64,000 bases of DNA from Trachythela sp. YZ-2020 (taxonomy: Eukaryota; Cnidaria; Anthozoa; Malacalcyonacea; Clavulariidae). The stretch is from contig JADLSH010000127.1 in NCBI GenBank assembly GCA_016169945.1, positions 2,110,501 through 2,174,500 on the forward strand, written 5' to 3'. The stretch's first letter is position 1; every line of letters begins with the position of its first letter. The position numbers and the translations under genes were made by a program. The notes beneath the pieces were generated by a model. The model saw only the letters and a program-made list of their open reading frames with translations. It was not told the DNA's origin and did not search any database. Shown one piece after another: positions 58,801 through 64,000 of this stretch.

Positions 58801-61800
58801 GAGCGAGAGTTTGAAACTCGTTGCAGAGTTTTCGTAATTTGTCGTCGAAGTCTAATTTGAATTTCTTTCGTATGTTAAGTTTCTTGACTTCGGTTTCCCA
58901 TCGGATCGCGTTCGTTGCAAAGTCGGCGACCTTATCGGCGGCCTGTCGGGCTTTTTCGGCATGCTCGGGAAGTCTATTCAAGTGCTTTAAAACATCGTTG
59001 ATATTCGCAGAAACTTTGTGAACTCTTCTTAAAAATTTGTTTTCGTTTTTAAGCAAGGACAAAAATTCTTCAAGCGTCTCTGCGACACGGGCAAATTTTC
59101 CTAAGCGTTTTTGCAAATTTTTCTTTTGCCAATTTTCTACGTTGGTAACAACAGTTTTAAACCGATTCACAAGACTGGTCATTCCTTGCGAATTGCTGGT
59201 AATAAAGTCGGCTAGTTCCTTAACAGCATTTTCGGCTTCTGATTGAATTTTGTCCAAAATTTCGCCAGTCACATCCGCAGTTTTGTGGCAAAATCCTGCC
59301 AGTTTGTCTGTCGAGTTGCTTGTAAACTCTGCGACGTTATCAGCCAGTTCTTTAACATTTTCAAGCGAAGTTTCTAACTTTGTTAAAAACTGATCTACGA
59401 ATTTCTTTGCCGTGTTCGAAAGATCTTTTTGAAGATTGTCTATGAGTTTATCCACAAATAGAGTGACATTAACAACTTCTGATATAACCATTTGTGCTTC
59501 GTCTTCGATTTTTCGAATCGCAACTATTGTCTCCTTTTCCAAATTTTCTCCGAATTCCTGTAATTTTCCAGAGGACTTTAACATGAATCCTTGAAACTTG
59601 CAAACCTTGTTCAGCGCTTTCTTGGAAAATTTTGCCGCCTCCCTCCCTAATTCCTCTAGGAATTTTGCAGTGTCACTAAAGTCCAGAAGTTTCCCATCTT
59701 GCTGCCCTAGGATATTCTCAAACTCCTTCATAATTTCACGGAACCATTGCGCAATATTTAAACCTGTTGTATTCCGGAAAAGGTCCAAGTCTATGGATCC
59801 CAACTCGTTTCTCAGACTGGGTAAGAAATCTCGGAAAAACTTTTCCAGATCAATATTCGGACCGTCTAGTTGCTGGAAAATTTCCACTAAATAACGGAAA
59901 AAGTTTCGAAGTTTTGTGAAATCTGGTCCGGAAAAGTTGATCTTAAAATTGAACCTTATCCTCCAATCAAATGATAACCCAAAATCGAAGAGTCGATTTC
60001 CACCAGTGGTTAGACCAAATTCTGGGAGACTAAGTCTAGGTAACTCAATCCTAATCATTTCTCGGAAAACAGAAAGCATTTCCAGAAAATTGTTTCCGAA
60101 ATTTATCAACCGCACCGTAACGGTCTTGAACTTATCCAAGGAAACGGGGAAACGCAGAGTGATTTTGAAATGTAACATTCCGAAGAAATTTCCAGGAACA
60201 CTGAGGCCTAATTTCTTGAAATAGTCCGACACCGCATCGCCAATAGAATCAAATCGACCGGAAATGTGTTTTAGGAACTCTTTGATGTTGAAATTTCCAG
60301 GAAAACCTCGAGGGAGCTCAGAGGCGATTCTCGAAACGAGATCCACTAATTTGGTCAGAAATTGAAATGCTTCCCCAAACGGACCGTTGGAAAGACTTAA
60401 GTTTTTTAGATTCCGCAAAAGTTTGTTAACTAGGGAAGCAATCTTTCTCCAAAGGCCGTTAGCACGTAACGCGTTTTTAAGACCTTTTCCAATTTGGCTG
60501 AAAAACTTTCCAAAGCGGGTAGCCTGAATAGAACGCCTTAAAAACTCGGCAGCTTTTGAGATAAACTCAAGAAACGCATTTGAATCCAACGGTAGGTAGT
60601 TCTTTAATTTGTCAATGAAGTTTTGTATGTGTTTCGTAAAAATGCTGGTTATGGAATCAACACCGGCAAGAATATCATCGGCCGTGTCGGAGATCGTGTG
60701 GATTAGGTCCTTAGGGATGTCGTTCTTAAATCGCGCGGACATTTTGAATGCGGCTTTACCGTTAATGATGTCAAAATGCCACTTGAGCACGTGAGCACGA
60801 AAGCGAGCTAAATTATCCATATCTACCTCGAACTTTCCTCCAAAGATCCCGATCTGTAATTTGACCTGGTTCACAAACCTGAAATGAAATAAGATTAAAG
60901 TCTTAAACGGAATCAGAAAGAACCATTAGCCAGCAGAGTTCGGGTTGAAGAAATGTTGTGTTTCTTGGCTCCCTGTGACCAATGCTGTTTCAACAATATG
61001 TTATCAGATGTGTTCGCACTGCTTTTATCCAGCTTGTTGACAAGTTGTCATCGGCTTGGTTGTTGACTCAACACAGGCTTGTTATAGTCCTGCAATTCAA
61101 CAACTTGTTAACAAGTTGCGACGTGTTAGCCACTTGGTAAAATGACAGCATTGTTGCATCTTGTTGAGCGAGAGTTGCAACTCTCAGTAACTCTCATCCA
61201 CGTTTGACCGGGACTTAATTCAATTGAGACAAGAAGACACTTTTTTCATTCTTATCTTAAAACTAATTTCATCAACTTTTTTATCATCTACATACAAACC
61301 TCATTATAGCTTCGGCTCCAGCTTTTTTTCCTCCAAAAGCTTTCCTCCATTCCCGCCTAGGTCCCAACGAGAACTCTCGTGGTTTCAACGCTGGGATAAG
61401 CGCTCTTTTCTTCCTCTGTATAGTCGCTCTCCGCTTTCGTAGTTGTTTAATGGTGTGGTGCGAGTCATCGCCATGTTTGTCTAGAAACTCCGTTATCTTC
61501 GAGTCGAGTTCATCCCCTTCTTCAGCGGACCAAAGTGCGTCTTCGATACTCTCACGCATGTCGTCCGAAATATTCTGTCGCCGTTCTAGGAACACTTCGA
61601 TCACGCCAGCTTTTACAGTCACGTGCTCGTCATGTTTCAGAGCCCGCAGTAAGTGATGGTCAGTGTCTCGAGATGGAAGTTTTCGTAGCGCGGATACGGC
61701 GGAGTAGCGGATTCCGGAGCTATCGTGATCCAAATGACGGACGATTGTGTTTAGAGATGATGTATGGCCTAAGTTACCAAAAGCCCATATATGGTTGCGA

Positions 61801-62887
61801 AGGTATGTTTCACGTGACTCGCTTTCGTCGTCATGGAAACGTGCGGGATGAGTTTTAAAGCTCTGGTGTAAATATTGCGCAATACCGTCAGATAACGACC
61901 TGTTGTAGCCAGCTTCGTGGACACGGCGAACCAACCCAGACATGACCAACATTGCTCGGACGGTGACCTCCTCGCTCTTACTGTTGTTTTTATGTAGAGA
62001 CAGCAGAGCTTGTAAAAGTTCCGGGTACAACGGTCCGGCCGGAATAAAGAACACCGCCTCAAGCAGAGTAGAATGCTCTTCGTCAGTCAGAGGCCGGGGG
62101 TCCTCGGACAAAAGTGCCATTGTTAAAACCTTCTGAGTCTCGTAGTTCCCTTTAACAACCAAAGCTCCGACCAACCCTGACCATGTAGAAACATTTTGAT
62201 GCGATCTTGACAAAGTAAGCTCGACTATGTTTCGGTGAGTTTCGCCGTCTGTTCGGGCAAGATAATGAAGGTCTTTAATACATTGTGATAGTTCGTTCTT
62301 CTTTACGGAAGGATCCGAATAACATCGGAGAAGCTCGTAAAATGTTCGGGTAGGCTTCTTGGGGTTGCCGATATTCGACCACCGCAAGCGATTCACATCT
62401 GCATAAGTTAGAGTATCTTGCTTGAGATTAGCCAATGAGAAGGCTGGATTCTCATCAGTCAACGACCTTTTATTCCGTCGAGGTTTGTTTGAACAGCTAA
62501 GCAAGTTAAGGTGGCTCTCTCCGGATGCTTTGAAATCAAAATCGGGTTGGTTTTGAAAATCGGGGTTATTCAGCGGTCTTTTGTATGCTTTATCATCATG
62601 TAAGTGAGAGAAATGCGTTCGCTTTACAGATTTGATAGCATTGTCCTCAATCTTTACAACAGAGTTGTACCGGCTTTTAACATGTTGTTTGCCCTCCACA
62701 GGTCGCCCGTCTGCATGTCTCAAGTAATCATCGCCGCTCCATTGTTTTGTGAAGTCAACGTGAGTTGTGTTACGATGGTTGATGTCATAGTATGTCACGT
62801 GGATACCAGAGTCGTCTTCCTCCTCGGTATGGAATGACGCCATCCTTAAATCTGGATGGAGCTTCAGATGAAAGGCACTAGCGACAC
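34772..62887 (-). CDS. Giant LLTP-HEAT / FN3-like / FG-GAP single-pass membrane protein (5' end missing)
   Basis: Eighteen exons join with GT-AG introns and perfect phase continuity: 62887-61300, 60878-58103, 57461-55778, 55220-50211, 48927-47974, 47489-45916, 45408-44778, 44450-43914, 43718-43538, 42844-42510, 41985-41303, 40769-38499, 37897-37388, 37064-36847, 36715-36561, 35968-35491, 35294-35238, 34883-34772. The result is 6,583 residues plus a stop. The first exon opens in phase 1, so more 5' exons and a signal peptide must lie upstream. Order: lipoprotein N-terminal-like HEAT domain, helical/beta region, propeller-like segment, about 30 FN3/Ig-like repeats, FG-GAP-like propeller with Cys-rich knot, ZU5-like and Calx-beta-like segments, membrane helix, NPIY/PPY tail. 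Predicted cell-surface or shed adhesive/lipid-associated protein; function is unknown. The joins follow splice signals and phase only; a transcript could split it. Confidence 0.85.
34974..35215 (-). repeat. SINE family A, minus orientation
   Basis: Minus-strand family A tail text (GATAGAGCTATCCAGTATGA, CCTCCTGTAGTAACACTTGA) in two partial tandem copies, in the last-but-one intron of the giant gene. Confidence 0.65.
35330..35480 (+). repeat. (CAT/CAC/AAC)n microsatellite
   Basis: About 150 bp of ATC, CAC and AAC triplets directly after the donor at 35490 in the giant gene. Spurious ORFs arise from it. Confidence 0.85.
36070..36540 (+). repeat. SINE A with 114-bp tandem tail array
   Basis: A family A body is followed by about 3.7 tandem copies of a 114-bp tail unit (starts 36122, 36236, 36350, 36464) containing TAGTAACACTGGATCAATAA and GATAGAGCTATCCAGTATAA. 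It lies antisense in a giant-gene intron and ends about 20 bp from the donor at 36560. Confidence 0.85.
37111..37347 (+). repeat. 80-bp tandem repeat, about three copies
   Basis: Unit starts at 37111, 37191 and 37271 contain AAACGTGGAGGTCCAGTG and CTGCCGTGGTTTGTGTCTGA. Partial relatives occur at 36020-36085 and 48985-49025. The array fills most of the intron 37387-37065 of the giant gene. Confidence 0.85.
37965..38045 (-). repeat. tRNA-derived SINE head, family E
   Basis: On the minus strand GCAGCTCAGTTGGTGGAGCA (A box) and GCGGGTTCGATTC (B box) are strong RNA polymerase III promoter matches. No acceptor stem pairs, so it is a SINE head, not a tRNA gene. It lies in the giant-gene intron 38498-37898. 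Confidence 0.65.
38499..40769 (-). CDS. Giant gene exon L: FG-GAP-like propeller, Cys-rich knot, FN3
   Basis: One exon of 757 codons. The middle has blades like VSFGKAISMNKDVLVIAGSD, FGVSVGALKNNLIVASS and ASVAIVDEHIVIGTPG, similar to integrin-alpha-type FG-GAP repeats. A Cys-rich segment (CVPCGVGEEAYPG, then several Cys) and two FN3-like repeats (DNTSPEPGS, DTTPPVIHY) follow. No Ca-binding DxDxDG loops were noticed, so cation binding is uncertain. Confidence 0.82.
40840..41103 (+). repeat. Dispersed repeat, family D
   Basis: CTTCGAGGGTTTTTCTCCGG, GTACTCCGGTTTTCC, AACTAACCTTCGG and CCTTTGTCAATTGGGTTG blocks match 22520-22650 in inverse orientation. It lies in the intron between exons K and L of the giant gene. 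Confidence 0.65.
41303..45408 (-). CDS. Giant gene exons G-K: further FN3-like repeats
   Basis: Exons 45408-44778, 44450-43914, 43718-43538, 42844-42510 and 41985-41303 encode about 789 residues in one frame. Repeats end at DTTEPDIG, DYTPPRVG, DATAPVSG and DVTPPQPV. The last exon is more divergent (ASWLEHEDKESGIAKIEWC retained). Exon boundaries mostly do not coincide with repeat boundaries. Each intron between them carries a plus-strand SINE A sequence. Confidence 0.85.
42018..42495 (+). repeat. tRNA-derived SINE, family A, with extra tail copies
   Basis: This is the most complete family A copy. The tRNA-like head has the B box GGTTCAATTCC at 42065-42075. The body reads TGCAATATGCAGTTGTCTGA, AGTGCTTCCAGTTTGACTCT and ACCAAACACCGTAGG. 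Two to three tail units ending near 42495 follow. It lies antisense in the giant-gene intron 42509-41986 and ends at the splice donor. Confidence 0.8.
42895..43215 (+). repeat. tRNA-derived SINE, family A
   Basis: Head with CATCTGGGATTTGATTCCTG, body ATATGCAGTTGTTTGATTAT, tail GACAGAGTTATCCAGTATAA. Antisense in the giant-gene intron 43537-42845; a second tail fragment lies near 43450-43510. Confidence 0.75.
44590..44757 (+). repeat. SINE family A fragment
   Basis: Tail text GATAGAGATATCCAGTGTAA and GGACCTCTAGAAAGAACAGT, antisense, ending about 20 bp from the donor at 44777 of exon G. Confidence 0.65.
45560..45890 (+). repeat. tRNA-derived SINE, family A
   Basis: Head GACACAGTGGTTACATGTGC, B-box-like GAGCGTCGATTTC, then body and two tail units ending before the donor at 45915 of exon F. 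Antisense orientation. Confidence 0.7.
45916..48927 (-). CDS. Giant gene exons E-F: eight FN3-like repeats
   Basis: Exons 48927-47974 and 47489-45916 join in phase 1 and encode 842 residues. Repeats end at DRTGPSAEG, DWLPPTPG, DTSPPVIEG, DNTPPSKG, DKTPPESG, DLTSPVGG and DSTPPDLG, following the same pattern as exon D. One repeat contains an insertion of alternating NDV/NSDVI residues (about 47150-47270), a short internal duplication. Confidence 0.88.
47545..47880 (+). repeat. Two SINE family A copies
   Basis: Heads at about 47545 (GACACAGTGGTCGTAAAAGG) and 47755 (ACACGGTGGTCGTTAGAGC), each followed by CCAAACACCGCAG-type body text. Both are antisense in the giant-gene intron 47973-47490. Confidence 0.7.
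49023..49152. mobile_element. 130-bp MITE, AAGGCGAT family
   Basis: Inverted ends AGGCGATG and CATCGCCT enclose CGCAATGCAAATCGTTAC and TTTGCATTGCGCATTG blocks; ATA flanks both ends. It is a second copy of the element at 29032-29161, here in the giant-gene intron 50210-48928. Confidence 0.7.
49640..50000 (+). other. Promoter-like block with palindrome inside giant-gene intron
   Basis: CCCTATATAAG (49671-49681) is a TATA-like word. CAGTGAGCTC and GAGCTCACTG (49721-49750) form a hairpin. At 49963-49974 ATGACTGGAG is followed by GTATGT, which would be a short first coding exon with a donor. No downstream plus-strand exon was found, so this may be a captured promoter fragment. Low confidence. Confidence 0.3.
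50211..55220 (-). CDS. Giant gene exon D: 5.0-kb exon with about 13 FN3-like repeats
   Basis: The exon encodes 1,670 residues without a stop. The first 150 residues are hydrophobic beta strands rich in Arg and Trp (FVVVVVGIPVYFYFGAD, YRFRICIRIRVKKWFKIR). Then come about 13 repeats of about 110-120 residues, each ending near DTTPP or DSTPP, with internal DxESGI, GTxPG, LxxGxxYYVTV and NxAGL motifs, an FN3/Ig-like beta-sandwich pattern. Uninterrupted exons of this size in repeat proteins are uncommon. Confidence 0.88.
55320..55690 (-). repeat. tRNA-derived SINE, family A, minus orientation
   Basis: The minus strand reads head (GGTTGGTGGATGTGCCTTAT), body (CAATATGCAGTTGTCTGATT, CAAACACCGCAGGTTTTCTC) and tail. 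It is in the same sense as the giant gene, in intron 55777-55221, next to a (TTG)n tract at 55255-55325. Confidence 0.75.
55778..57461 (-). CDS. Giant gene exon C: helical lead and propeller-like segment with dibasic sites
   Basis: The first 150 residues continue the helical region. From about residue 190 there are repeated strands typical of a beta-propeller (GGVAVVKDTYIWMTSGTSLY, ATSLSYDSRDSKIWVVDGG). Near the end are RRKRSA and RRVRRQ, both convertase-like. The donor at 55778 is phase 1. The intron before it (58102-57462) carries the pentamer satellite. Confidence 0.75.
57535..57895 (+). repeat. (TGGTA)n / (TGGCA)n pentamer satellite
   Basis: About 360 bp of ATGGT and ATGGC pentamers with a short ATGAC block, in the giant-gene intron 58102-57462. 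Spurious ORFs of repeated HTIPY or MPCHA words arise from it. Confidence 0.9.
57893..57990 (+). repeat. Half copy of the 221-396 fold-back element
   Basis: TTCTTATTGTATTTTCAGGT, GTTTTACACAACTCAACCGC and CACTGGCGCCGCACATTC match the right half of the element at 319-396. It abuts the pentamer satellite. Confidence 0.7.
58103..60878 (-). CDS. Giant gene exon B: amphipathic helix and beta region
   Basis: One exon of 925 codons. Short beta-like stretches (KLQIGIFGGKFEVDM, FGMLHFKITLRFPVSL, FDFGLSFDWRIRFNFKINF) alternate with long Lys/Glu/Leu/Phe-rich amphipathic helices (for example FSKKALNKVCKFQG, RKKFKLDFDDKLRKL). This position corresponds to the lipid-cavity sheets of lipid transfer proteins, but the extended coiled-coil-like character of the second half is unusual. 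Exact fold is not recognisable by eye. Confidence 0.75.
60960..61210. repeat. Dispersed CAACTTGTTA-rich repeat
   Basis: Same ordered blocks as 21170-21400, followed by the GAGAGTTGCAACTCTC palindrome seen at 11110-11270, so those two repeat types may be parts of one element. It is in the giant-gene intron 61299-60879. Confidence 0.6.
61300..62887 (-). CDS. Giant gene exon A: lipoprotein N-terminal (vitellogenin-like) HEAT domain
   Basis: The exon encodes about 529 residues. Motifs HIWAFGNLGHTSSLN, GIRYSAVSALRKLPS and LLEAVFFIPAGPLYPELLQ match the helical (HEAT) part of large lipid transfer proteins: vitellogenin, apolipophorin, apoB, MTP. Upstream there is a polar region with RRNKRS at about 62485-62468. 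The end carries RKRRAT and RKKRAL (about 61440-61400). These look like furin-type sites; apolipophorin precursors are known to be cut by such enzymes. Phase-1 acceptor at 62887, phase-2 donor at 61300. Confidence 0.8.
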
Positions 62888-64000
62888 CTGGAAAGATTGA
62901 AAGAAAGTTCTACGATAAAGACTTGTATTTTGAGCAAGAAGTTTGACTTCCCAGTGTGATTGCATGAAGAAACCTAAACTATTTATTTATACTGGATAAT
63001 TCTCTAAATTTTAAACTGTTCTTCCTAGAGGTCAAGTGAGGACAACCACTTATTAATCCAGTGGTACTTCAAGAAGAAACCAGGGTATCCAGAGAAAATC
63101 TACGAGTTTTGGTAGAGTTAAACTGAGAGCACTCTTCTCACATGCGAAATTATAGAAAAAAAACTGTATCCTGGACATAACTGGTTGCGACTACTTTTCT
63201 TTTTATACAAAATTTGCATACTCCTTATGATATATTCCCTGTTACAACATGTTGAGCTTTTTAACCCCCCACTTCCCCAACTCAATGTTGAGTTTGTGTC
63301 ATGGTAAATTGCCAAAAGTTGTTTGGGAGTTGTTCGCAACATTAAACTGGGGGAAAGGGGGTCATGAAGTTTGACTTGTCAATGTACATTAACTTTGCAA
63401 TATTTCGAGAAATGGTCTCAACCGTTATGTCCAAGATTGTAGCAGAAATCGTACGAGGAAGTTGAGGTTCAGTCAAATCCGGTTTCTGCTGTATGGAGGT
63501 TGAAAATCAAGAAGCACGAAAATAGAAAGTGAACGTCAAGACTCAAGAGGGCAGGATATGAAACTTATGCATGGCGCCACAAATCTTGTGCCAGAATGCA
63601 CGCTTTTCAAAATGATATTTCCCTCTCTTGTAACACATGGTTGAATACAGACGTTTTCTGACATGTGGCCGGATAGATTAAGTGTACATTGCAAGTAATT
63701 ACGCGCACATATTCCTTTTTTCTGCGAAGTGACGTACTTCCCCTTCTTGTACGATCGAGTAAAATTTGCCCGGAAAGATTGAGTGTGCATTATAAGTGTT
63801 TGTACCTAAATATGTCTGAGATATATGACACACTGCACGTCAGGACATCTGGCAAGATCGATAAGCTCAATTGATTAAAGAGATTGTTGGTACAGTGGCG
63901 TGCACCTCTGGGAATTGGCAGAAAATTTTAGAACTGATAGAGCTATCCAGTATAAATACAGTTAGTTTAGTTCAGGTTTCCTCCAGTAGTGACACTTGAC
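62888..64000. other. Upstream intronic sequence of the giant gene with SINE copies
   Basis: A minus-oriented SINE A occupies about 62975-63165, and a plus-oriented truncated SINE A about 63885-64000 (GATAGAGCTATCCAGTATAA). No convincing upstream exon of the giant gene was found; its preceding exon must end in phase 1 and probably lies beyond the window. Confidence 0.5.

Noticed and set aside
63440..63490. Possible upstream exon of the giant gene (QKPDLTEPQLPR)
   Set aside because: An acceptor and a phase-1 GT exist, but the donor is weak and the peptide is not recognisable.
1..64000. CRISPR arrays, operons or ribosome binding sites
   Set aside because: The window is spliced animal DNA; tandem arrays present are minisatellites and lack repeat-spacer structure.

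Overview
The window is animal nuclear DNA. Genes are split by many short GT-AG introns, the sequence is AT-rich (impression, not counted), and introns are full of tRNA-derived SINEs, MITEs and microsatellites. The gene families (TTC24, TBCA, SCAMP, JmjC oxygenase, importin-11, a large-lipid-transfer-protein fusion) are metazoan. I infer an early-branching animal, probably a cnidarian; this is inference, because no species-specific marker was checked. All exon models below were read by eye from splice signals, phase continuity and family similarity.

Layout: 1061-3299 (-) TTC24-like TPR protein; 4391-5169 (-) tubulin-binding cofactor A, divergent from 6062-11872 (+) SCAMP; 13510-17025 (-) a predicted secreted JmjC/cupin oxygenase; 18376-33966 (-) importin-11 in 36 located exons; 34772-62887 (-, 5' end not found) an 18-exon gene. 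That last gene gives 6,583 residues in one continuous frame. Except for SCAMP, every gene is on the minus strand. The genes are unrelated housekeeping and cell-surface functions, and I see no operon-like logic.

The main discovery candidate is the 34.8-62.9 kb gene. A HEAT-type helical domain resembling the lipoprotein N-terminal domain of vitellogenin/apolipophorin is joined to about 900 residues of amphipathic helix and beta-sheet, then a propeller-like segment, about 30 FN3/Ig-like repeats (13 of them in one 5.0-kb exon), an FG-GAP-like propeller, a ZU5-like segment, a Calx-beta-like segment, one membrane helix, and a short tail with NPIY and a terminal PPY. Several dibasic convertase-like sites lie in the N-terminal third. 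I do not know a described protein with this architecture.

The non-genic part is rich in small transposons with readable ends: a 518-bp element with 5-bp duplications, two hAT-type MITEs with perfect 8-bp duplications, a TA-flanked mariner-type MITE, a 666-bp inverted-repeat element carrying a paired/Tc1-type helix-turn-helix fragment, a decayed PIF/Harbinger transposase, and two perfect or near-perfect palindromes. At least two SINE families recur, one of them in many introns of the giant gene.
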